Shown here: positions 57,831 through 64,000 of the stretch, one piece after another
Layout of the letters: every line of letters begins with the position of its first letter
Position numbering within the stretch: position 1 is the first letter of the stretch
Assembly: GCA_963748545.1 (NCBI GenBank)
Contig: CAVVJO010000041.1
Location: 1 to 64,000 of the forward strand
DNA: 64,000 nucleotides
Direction of reading: 5' to 3'
Origin: Roseiarcus sp963748545
GTDB lineage: Bacteria; Pseudomonadota; Alphaproteobacteria; Rhizobiales; Beijerinckiaceae
The notes under the pieces: generated by a model
Told to the model about the DNA's origin: nothing
The model's database searches: none
The model's input: only the letters and a program-made list of their open reading frames with translations
Translations under genes and position numbers: made by a program

Positions 57831-58970
57831 TCATTCCGCCGCCAGCGCGCGCGCAATCACCAGCCGCTGGATGTCGCTCGTGCCCTCGTAGATCTGGCAG
57901 ACGCGCACGTCGCGATAGATCCGCTCTACGGCATAATCGGCGAGATAGCCGTAGCCGCCGTGGATCTGGATCGCGTCCGAGCACACCCGCTCGGCCGTCT
58001 CGCTGGCGAAGAGCTTCGCCATCGACGCCTCTTTCAGGCAGGGCCGCTTCGCGTCGCGAAGAGACGCCGCGTGCAGCGTGAGCTGCTCGGCCGCCTCGAT
58101 TTGGGTCGCCATGTCGGCGAGGCGGAAGGCCACCGCCTGGTGCTCGATGATCGGCTTGCCGAACTGGACGCGCTCCTTGGCGTAGGCGAGCGCCAGCGCA
58201 TGGGCGCCTCGCGCCATGCCGACCGCCTGGGCGGCGATCCCGATGCGGCCGCCCTCGAGGTTGGCGAGGGCGATCTTCAGCCCCTGCCCTTCCTCGCCGA
58301 GCCGCTGGCTCGCCGGCACCCGCATCTCCTCGAACGCGATGGCGCAGGTGTCGGACGCATGCTGACCCAGCTTGTGCTCGACCTTGGCGACGACGAAGCC
58401 CGGGGTGTCGGTCGGAACGATGAAGGCGGAGATGCCCTTTTTTCCGGCTTCGGGGTCGGTGACCGCGAAGACGATCGCCACAGAGGCGTTCTTGCCCGAG
58501 GTGATGAACTGCTTGGCGCCCGATAGAACATAGGACGAATTGCCGTCGCGCCGCGCCCGCGTCTTGATCGAGGCGGCGTCGGAGCCGGCGCCGGGCTCGG
58601 TCAGGCAGAAGCAGCCGATCTTCTCGCCGCGCGCCATGGGCTTCAGGAACCGCTCGCGCTGCTCGTCGTCGCCGAAGGTCAGGATCGGCATGCAGCCGAC
58701 GCCGTTGTGGACGCTCATGACGGTCGAGACTGCGCCGCAGCCGGCGGCGACCTCGATCACGGCCATGGCGTAAGCAACGTAGTCGGTCTCGGCGCCGTCC
58801 CATTCCGCCGGCACGGTCATGCCCATGAAGCCGAGCGCGCCCATTTCGGCGATCGCTTCGGCTGGAAAGGCGTGCTCGCGATCCCACGTCGCCGCGTTCG
58901 GGGCGAGCTTTTCTTCGGCGAAGCGCCGCGCCATGTCGCGGATCGTCGCCTGCTCTTCGGTCGGGATCAT
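57831..58970 (-). CDS. Acyl-CoA dehydrogenase
   Basis: A 379-aa FAD-dependent dehydrogenase that introduces an alpha-beta double bond in acyl-CoA. Signatures are CFCLTEPGAGSDAASIKTRA, FITSGKNASVAIVFAVTDP, GEEGQGLKIALANLEGGRIG and IHGGYGYLADYAVERIYRD with QIYEGTSDIQRLVIARALA at the end; the catalytic Glu lies in the last segment. It is the third gene of an operon with thiolase and ligase (ATGA overlap with thiolase). ATG at 58970 starts MIPTEEQATI. Confidence 0.95.
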   Translation of the reverse strand: MIPTEEQATIRDMARRFAEEKLAPNAATWDREHAFPAEAIAEMGALGFMGMTVPAEWDGAETDYVAYAMAVIEVAAGCGAVSTVMSVHNGVGCMPILTFGDDEQRERFLKPMARGEKIGCFCLTEPGAGSDAASIKTRARRDGNSSYVLSGAKQFITSGKNASVAIVFAVTDPEAGKKGISAFIVPTDTPGFVVAKVEHKLGQHASDTCAIAFEEMRVPASQRLGEEGQGLKIALANLEGGRIGIAAQAVGMARGAHALALAYAKERVQFGKPIIEHQAVAFRLADMATQIEAAEQLTLHAASLRDAKRPCLKEASMAKLFASETAERVCSDAIQIHGGYGYLADYAVERIYRDVRVCQIYEGTSDIQRLVIARALAAE

Positions 58971-60154
58971 GCGGCCTCCAGCGCGATCGCCGTCGCCTCG
59001 CCGCCGCCGATGCACAGGCTGGCGACGCCCTTGGTCTCCCCGTACTGCTTCAGCGCCGCGAGCAGCGTCACGATGATGCGAGCGCCCGAGGCGCCGATCG
59101 GATGGCCGAGCGCGCAGGCGCCGCCGTGGACGTTGACCTTCTCGTGCGGCAGCCCCAATTCGCGCATGGCGATCATCGCGACCACCGCGAAGGCCTCGTT
59201 GACCTCCCACAGGCCGACATCGCCCGCCTGCCAGCCGACCTTGTCGAGCAGCGTCTTGATCGCGCCGACTGGCGCGGACGGGAATTTCGACGGCAGGCCG
59301 GCGAAGGTGGAATGGCCGAGAATTGTCGCCAGCGGCGTGAGTCCCCGCTTCTCCGCCTCCGATCGCCGCATCAGCACCAGCGCCGCCGCGCCGTCGGAGA
59401 TCGACGAGGAATTGGCCGCCGTCACCGTGCCGCCCTCGCGGAAGGCGGGTTTCAGCGTCGGGATTTTTTCCGGCTGCGCCTTCAGGGGCTGCTCGTCGAC
59501 GCTGACCGTGACGTCGCCCTTGCGGCCCTTCACCGTCACCGGCGCGATCTCGTGCGCGAAGCTGCCGTCCTTGCCGGCCTTCAACGCCCGCGTCAGCGAG
59601 GCGAGCGCATAGGCGTCCTGCTCCCCGCGCGAGAACTGATACGCCTGGGCCGCGTCCTCGGCGAAGGTCCCCATCAGCCGCCCGCGGTCATAGGCGTCCT
59701 CGAGCCCGTCGAGGAACATCGAATCGATCACCCGGTCGTGGCCGAGACGATAGCCGCCGCGGGCTTTCGGCAGGAGATAGGGCGCGTTGGTCATGCTCTC
59801 CATGCCGCCCGCCAGCATCACCCGGTTCGTGCCGGCGACGAGCATGTCGTGGGCGAACATCGCGGCCTTCATGCCCGAGCCGCACATCTTGTTGACCGTG
59901 GTGCAGCCGGCGGCGTCCGGCAGGCCCGCGCCGCGCGACGCCTGGCGCGCCGGCGCCTGGCCCTGCCCGGCCGGCAGAACGCAGCCCATCACGACCTCTT
60001 CGACGGCGTCCTTGGGCAGGCCCGCGCGTGCGACCGCCGCGGCGATCGCCGCCGAGCCGAGTTGAGGCGCGCTGAGGGACGCGAAGTCCCCCTGCAAGCC
60101 GCCCATCGGCGTGCGGGCCGCGCCGACGATGACCACGGGATCGGACGAAGTCAT
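58967..60154 (-). CDS. Acetyl-CoA C-acyltransferase (thiolase)
   Basis: A 395-aa thiolase. The active-site Cys lies in GCTTVNKMCGSGMKAAMFAH, with GGMESMTNAPYLLPKARGGY, the His in NEAFAVVAMI and VNVHGGACALGHPIGASGAR and the second Cys in SLCIGGGEATAIALE. It makes or cleaves acetoacetyl- or ketoacyl-CoA. ATG at 60154 starts MTSSDPVVIVGAARTPMG; the ORF extension upstream to 60352 is rejected. It overlaps the acyl-CoA dehydrogenase by four bases. Confidence 0.95.
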   Translation of the reverse strand: MTSSDPVVIVGAARTPMGGLQGDFASLSAPQLGSAAIAAAVARAGLPKDAVEEVVMGCVLPAGQGQAPARQASRGAGLPDAAGCTTVNKMCGSGMKAAMFAHDMLVAGTNRVMLAGGMESMTNAPYLLPKARGGYRLGHDRVIDSMFLDGLEDAYDRGRLMGTFAEDAAQAYQFSRGEQDAYALASLTRALKAGKDGSFAHEIAPVTVKGRKGDVTVSVDEQPLKAQPEKIPTLKPAFREGGTVTAANSSSISDGAAALVLMRRSEAEKRGLTPLATILGHSTFAGLPSKFPSAPVGAIKTLLDKVGWQAGDVGLWEVNEAFAVVAMIAMRELGLPHEKVNVHGGACALGHPIGASGARIIVTLLAALKQYGETKGVASLCIGGGEATAIALEAA

Positions 60155-60194
60155 AGGCTTTGTGCTCCTTGAGTTGAGATAACGACGGAGTGCG

Positions 60195-60243
60195 GGAGGG
60201 GCGGCGTCTCGCCGCCCAGGTGCGCGAGACGCGCACCCTCCGA
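60195..60243. repeat. Twin-hairpin GC repeat between ligase and thiolase genes
   Basis: GGGCGGC-GTCTC-GCCGCCC (60199-60217) and GGTGCGC-GAGAC-GCGCACC (60219-60237) adjoin, bracketed by GGAG and CTCC. The first hairpin with its flank equals 40686-40708 at 22 of 23 positions. It may modulate operon read-through. Confidence 0.65.
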
Positions 60244-60254
60244 GCGCCTGCGGT

Positions 60255-61922
60255 TCAATGGCGGGCCTTCGCCTCCGCCGCCGCCTTCTCGGCGTTGCGC
60301 AACAGGAAACGCTGGATCTTGCCGCTCGGCGTCTTGGGAAGCTCGGCGACAAAGGCGATCTCGCGCGGATAGGCGTGCGCGGACAGGCGGTGGCGGACGT
60401 GCTGGCGCAATTCCTCGGCGAGTTCGTCGCTCGCGGTGAAGCCCGGCTTCAACACCACGATCGCCTTGACGATCTCGGTCCGCTCCGCGTCCGGCTTGCC
60501 GATCACCGCCGTCTCCAGAACGGCCGGATGCTCGATCAGCGCGCTCTCGACGTCGAACGGGCCGATGCGGTAGCCGGACGAGGTGATCACGTCGTCGTTG
60601 CGGCCGACGAAGGTGAAATGGCCGGAGGGCTCGAGTTCGACCGTGTCGCCGGTGCGGTAATAGCCCCCTGCGATCGCCGGAGTGGGCTGGTTGAGATAGC
60701 CGGTAAACCACAGCGCGGGCGACTGGGCGATGTCGAGGGCGAGCGTCCCGGGTTCGTGCGGACCGAGTTCGCGATTGTCGTCGCTCAGCACCACGACGCG
60801 GTAGCCGGGCATCGGGAAGCCGGCCGAGCCGACGCGGACGGGATGGTCGAGGCCGTGGTGGTTGTTGACCATCATGCCGTTTTCGGTCTGGCCGTAATGG
60901 TCGTGGATCGGGACCGAAAGATGTTCGGCGAACCAGCGGATCACCTCGGGATTCAGCGGCTCTCCGGCCGAACTCACCGCGCGCAACTGGCCCTTCACGC
61001 CTTCCGCCGGCCCGGGGCCGGCGGCGATCAGCAGGCGGTAGGCGGTCGGCGCGCCGGCGAGGTTGGTGATCCCGTGGCTCTTGATGATCCGGTAGGTGCT
61101 CTCGGCGGTGAAGGGGCCGTCGTAGAACGTGGTGGTATGGCCGAGGAGCAACGGCCCGGTCACGGCGTAGTAGAGGCCGTAGGCCCAGCCCGGGTCGGCG
61201 ATGTTCCAGAACGTGTCGTCCGGCCTGAGATCGATGGCGGTCGTCATGTACATATAGAAAGTGATCAGCGCCTTGAGCGGGACCGGCACGCCCTTGGGCA
61301 GCCCGGTCGTTCCCGAGGTCGACATCAGCAGGAAGAGGTCGCTTCCCTTGCGCAGGATGGGCGCAAATTCCGGCGACGCCGCGGCGACCTCGGCGGCGAA
61401 ATCGAGATCGCCCGGCCGCTTCTCCGCCGGGCCGGCGATCGGCGTGGTCACCGCGATCCGCGGGGCGTTCGGGATCTCGTCAAGCTTCGGGCGGTTGGCC
61501 GGATCGGTCACGATCAGCTTCGCCCCGGACGTCTGAAGCCGGTGCTCGATCGCCTTCGGACCGAAGGCGGTGAACATCGGCTGATAGACCGCGCCCGCCC
61601 TCCAGGTCCCGAGCGCCACCGTCAGCAGGTCGGGAATGCGCGGCAGCATGCAGGCGACCACATCGCCGGGCCCGACGCCATGGGCCTTCAAGACGTTGGC
61701 GAACCGCGCGGAGCGCGCCTTGAGGTCGGCGAAAGTCACGGTCGCGCTATGGCCGTGCTGGTCCTCCCATCGAAGCGCCACCCTGCCCGGCTCCGCCCAG
61801 CGGTCGCAGCATTCGACGCAGGCGTTGACGCCGTCCGCGAGCGATCCCTTAAGCTTCGCCTCGATGTCCTCGAACCGGAAGCCGGCATACGCCTCTTTGT
61901 AAGGCGCAACGGTCACGGCCAT
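60255..61922 (-). CDS. AMP-dependent acyl-CoA synthetase
   Basis: A 555-aa member of the ANL superfamily that activates a carboxylic acid through an acyl-adenylate. The ATP loop is LLMSTSGTTGLPKGVPVPLK, with HDHYGQTENGMMVNNHHG, YYRTGDTVELEPSGHFTFVG, RNDDVITSSGYRIGPFDVES and the C-terminal catalytic Lys in LPKTPSGKIQRFLLR. Middle regions resemble acetyl/propionyl- and medium-chain ligases; the chain length is not fixed by motifs. ATG at 61922 has GGAGG eight bases upstream, better than 61928 or 61955. It heads the ligase-thiolase-dehydrogenase operon. Confidence 0.94.
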   Translation of the reverse strand: MAVTVAPYKEAYAGFRFEDIEAKLKGSLADGVNACVECCDRWAEPGRVALRWEDQHGHSATVTFADLKARSARFANVLKAHGVGPGDVVACMLPRIPDLLTVALGTWRAGAVYQPMFTAFGPKAIEHRLQTSGAKLIVTDPANRPKLDEIPNAPRIAVTTPIAGPAEKRPGDLDFAAEVAAASPEFAPILRKGSDLFLLMSTSGTTGLPKGVPVPLKALITFYMYMTTAIDLRPDDTFWNIADPGWAYGLYYAVTGPLLLGHTTTFYDGPFTAESTYRIIKSHGITNLAGAPTAYRLLIAAGPGPAEGVKGQLRAVSSAGEPLNPEVIRWFAEHLSVPIHDHYGQTENGMMVNNHHGLDHPVRVGSAGFPMPGYRVVVLSDDNRELGPHEPGTLALDIAQSPALWFTGYLNQPTPAIAGGYYRTGDTVELEPSGHFTFVGRNDDVITSSGYRIGPFDVESALIEHPAVLETAVIGKPDAERTEIVKAIVVLKPGFTASDELAEELRQHVRHRLSAHAYPREIAFVAELPKTPSGKIQRFLLRNAEKAAAEAKARH

Positions 61923-62248
61923 CGTCATGTCCTCCCTCAGGATTGCCCTTGTCATGCCCGCGAACGCGGGGTCCAGAACGGCGCAAACTTGCGCGACAAC
62001 CCTTGATCCCCGCTTCGCGTGGGGACGACAGGCAGAGCGGCCGGCGCGCCTTGAGACTTAACCGAAGCCTACCCGTCGTTCTACGCCGGGCTTCCTAGTC
62101 TTTTGTAGGGGAAAAATGAGCGCTCGACCCACTCGACCGGCGCGGGCGCCCTATACGGCGGGCTGGATGAGCCCGCCGGCGCGGTCCAAGGGCGTCTGTT
62201 CGAACGCCGTCTAGCCGCCGCTATGGACCGCGCGCCCTCTTGGGGGCC
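61923..62248. other. 326-bp intergenic region upstream of the acyl-CoA operon
   Basis: It separates aspS (minus) from the acyl-CoA operon (minus) and contains the inverted hairpin pair at 61949-62032. The remainder (62033-62248) holds no supported gene, and a short AT-richer stretch at 62095-62118 is a promoter candidate. Confidence 0.55.
61949..62032. repeat. Inverted pair of REP-like hairpins
   Basis: GTCATGCCCGCGAACGCGGG and, 60 bases on, CCCCGCTTCGCGTGGGGACG form two hairpins in opposite orientation, with GCGCAAACTTGCGC between them. The TCATxCCCGCxxxxGCGGG pattern is widespread as intergenic repeats in Alphaproteobacteria. Confidence 0.65.
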
Positions 62249-64000
62249 TCACTTCTCCGGCAGGTTCAGCCGGATGCTCAGCTCCCGCAACTGCTTCGGC
62301 GTCACCGGCGCCGGCGCGCCCATGAGCAGGTCCTCCGCGCGCTGGTTCATCGGGAAGAGCGCAACCTCGCGCAAATTCTGCTCCCCGGCGAGCAGCATCA
62401 CGATGCGATCCACGCCCGCCGCCATGCCGCCGTGCGGCGGGGCGCCGTAGTGGAAGGCGCGGTACATGCCGCCGAAGCGCTCGACCACCGTCTCCTCGCC
62501 ATAGCCGGCGATCTCGAAGGCCTTGACCATGGCTTCGGGCCGATGGTTGCGGATGCCGCCCGACGCGAGTTCGTAGCCGTTGCAGGCGACATCGTACTGG
62601 AACGCCTTGATCGTCAGCGGATCCTGCGTCTGAAGCGCCTCGAGGCCGCCCTGCGGCATGGAGAACGGGTTGTGCGAGAAATCGGTCTTCTTCTCGTCCT
62701 CGTTCCATTCGAACATCGGGAAATCGACGATCCAGGCGAACTCGAACTTTTCCTCGTCGACGAGCTTCAGCTCCGTTCCCACCTTGTTGCGCGCCATGCC
62801 GGCGAACTTGGCGAACTTGTCCGGGTCTCCCGCCACAAAGAAGGCGGCGTCGCCGGCCGTCAGCCCGAGGGCCGCACGGATCGCCTCCGAGCGCTCCGGT
62901 CCGATGTTGTTGGCGAGCGGTCCGCGCGCGCCGACGCCGGTTGCGTCCGGGGCGCTGGCCCGCGTCGTCTCGTCCTTGGCGCGGTCGAAGAATAGCATGT
63001 AGCCCAACCCCGGCTGCCCCTCGCCCTGCGCCCAGGCATTCATCCGGTCCGCGAAAGTGCGCTGGCCGCCGCCGGGGGCCGGGATCGCCCAGACCTCGTT
63101 CTTCTCGATCTCCAGAAGACGGGCGAACACCTTGAAGCCCGAGCCGCGGAAATGCTCGGAGACGTTCTGCATGACGATCGGGTTGCGCAGGTCCGGCTTG
63201 TCGGAGCCGTACTTCCGCATCGCCTCGGCATAGGGGATCCGCGGCCAGGGCGAGGGCGTCACCGGCTTGCCCTTGGCAAACTCCTCAAACGCGCCGCGCA
63301 GCACCGGCTCCATCGCCGCGAACACGTCCTCCTGCGTGACGAAGCTCATCTCGATGTCGAGCTGGTAGAATTCGCCCGGCAGGCGGTCGGCGCGCGGGTC
63401 TTCGTCGCGGAAACACGGCGCGATCTGGAAATAGCGGTCGAAGCCGGCCATCATCAGCAACTGCTTGTACTGCTGCGGCGCCTGCGGCAGCGCGTAGAAC
63501 TTGCCGAGATGGATGCGCGACGGCACGAGGAAGTCGCGGGCGCCCTCAGGGCTCGAGGCGGTGAGGATCGGCGTCTGGAACTCGAAGAAGCCCTGCCCCT
63601 TCATGCGCGAGCGCAGAGAGTCGACCACCTTCCCGCGCAACATGATGTTCGAATGCAGCTTTTCGCGCCGGAGATCGAGGAAGCGGTAGCGTAGGCGCGT
63701 GTCCTCGGGATAGGGCTGGTCGCCGAACACCGGCAGCGGCAGGTCGCCGGCCGGCCCAAGCACCTCGATGTCGCGGACATAGACCTCGATCAGGCCGGTC
63801 GGCATGTCCGGGTTCTCGGTGCCTTCGGGACGCTTGCGGACTTTTCCGTCAATCTTCACAACGAATTCTGAGCGCAGCTTCTCGGCCTGCTTGAACGCGG
63901 GCAAGTCCGGATCGACCACGCACTGGGTGATCCCGTAATGGTCGCGCAGATCGATGAACAGCACGCCGCCGTGGTCGCGAATGCGGTGACACCACCCCGA
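62249..64000 (-). CDS. aspS: Aspartyl-tRNA synthetase (5' end beyond the window)
   Basis: Class II synthetase for tRNA-Asp, here at least 583 codons and running off the right edge; the visible N-terminal part reads SGWCHRIRDHGGVLFIDLRD, the anticodon-binding OB fold. Motif 2 lies in FQIAPCFRDEDPRADRLPGEF (as FRDEDPR), the GAD insertion follows, and motif 3 is FHYGAPPHGGMAAGVDRIVM (GxGxxR equivalent). It is complete at the 3' end (LSIRLNLPEK). Alphaproteobacterial AspRS is often non-discriminating (charging tRNA-Asn too), which cannot be decided here. Confidence 0.96.
   Translation of the reverse strand, partial: SGWCHRIRDHGGVLFIDLRDHYGITQCVVDPDLPAFKQAEKLRSEFVVKIDGKVRKRPEGTENPDMPTGLIEVYVRDIEVLGPAGDLPLPVFGDQPYPEDTRLRYRFLDLRREKLHSNIMLRGKVVDSLRSRMKGQGFFEFQTPILTASSPEGARDFLVPSRIHLGKFYALPQAPQQYKQLLMMAGFDRYFQIAPCFRDEDPRADRLPGEFYQLDIEMSFVTQEDVFAAMEPVLRGAFEEFAKGKPVTPSPWPRIPYAEAMRKYGSDKPDLRNPIVMQNVSEHFRGSGFKVFARLLEIEKNEVWAIPAPGGGQRTFADRMNAWAQGEGQPGLGYMLFFDRAKDETTRASAPDATGVGARGPLANNIGPERSEAIRAALGLTAGDAAFFVAGDPDKFAKFAGMARNKVGTELKLVDEEKFEFAWIVDFPMFEWNEDEKKTDFSHNPFSMPQGGLEALQTQDPLTIKAFQYDVACNGYELASGGIRNHRPEAMVKAFEIAGYGEETVVERFGGMYRAFHYGAPPHGGMAAGVDRIVMLLAGEQNLREVALFPMNQRAEDLLMGAPAPVTPKQLRELSIRLNLPEK

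Overview
The window is high-GC, gene-dense chromosomal DNA from an alphaproteobacterium, most probably of the order Hyphomicrobiales (Rhizobiales). This rests on neighbourhoods common in that order (surE-pcm-M23 lipoprotein-DUF815; rpsF-rpsR-DUF2232-rplI; ihfA-merR-tRNA-Pro; otsB-GH15-otsA), on three EcfG-type promoters (GGAAC-N16-CGTT) before stress genes, and on an NDUFS4-like complex I accessory gene. The genus cannot be fixed; a Beijerinckiaceae/Methylocystaceae relative is a reasonable guess. No plasmid, phage or CRISPR features were seen.

Layout. 1-8.7 kb: surE, pcm (frameshifted), a LysM/M23 lipoprotein, a DUF815 ATPase, an exported alpha/beta hydrolase coupled to a 43-aa membrane protein, a SufA/IscA-type protein followed by a TfoX-like remnant, and a RhlE-type helicase. 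9.0-15.5 kb: a complete nine-gene N-type ATPase operon (atpDCQRBEFAG) with b-delta fused in AtpF; atpG is frameshifted. 15.5-19.5 kb: overlapping otsB-GH15-otsA on the minus strand (otsA has two frameshifts). 19.8-25.2 kb: csbD, a DUF3311/sodium-solute symporter pair, an M20 amidohydrolase, ornithine cyclodeaminase (frameshifted) and an exported MsrB. 25.3-31.5 kb: a second M20 hydrolase, a REP-associated transposase (RAYT) flanked by copies of a three-hairpin repeat, guaB, a Uma2-type protein and cardiolipin synthase, with a solitary inverted repeat copy beyond. 31.5-40.7 kb: FAD monooxygenase, a periplasmic binding protein paired with a DAACS symporter, HAD phosphatase, YjbQ, FAH-family hydrolase, NYN protein, UDG and galM (frameshifted). 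40.7-47.8 kb: ribosomal genes, stress genes (DUF892; a hemerythrin-like/KGG-repeat fusion), an SDR, ihfA, merR and tRNA-Pro. 48.1-57.7 kb: metG, tatD, an MBL-fold protein, a third M20 enzyme, beta-carbonic anhydrase, a divergent HxlR/NAD(P)-binding pair, a BLUF photoreceptor with an early stop, a PEP-CTERM protein, an AT-rich HNH-like gene, tRNA-Arg, NDUFS4 and tRNA-Pro. 57.8-64 kb: a fatty-acid/acyl-CoA operon (AMP-binding ligase, thiolase, acyl-CoA dehydrogenase) and aspS running off the end.

Two themes stand out. First, a REPtron-like unit at 26.4-27.4 kb: a RAYT gene between copies of its probable cognate repeat, with the first histidine of the HUH motif changed to arginine, and one repeat copy forming the C-terminus of the neighbouring M20 enzyme. 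Second, a local general-stress set (csbD, DUF892, hemerythrin/KGG) that shares an EcfG promoter with identical spacing.

Caution: six single-base indels interrupt five otherwise well-conserved genes (pcm, atpG, otsA twice, ornithine cyclodeaminase, galM). Each restored length is a whole number of codons and normal for its family, so sequencing or assembly error is at least as likely as gene decay.
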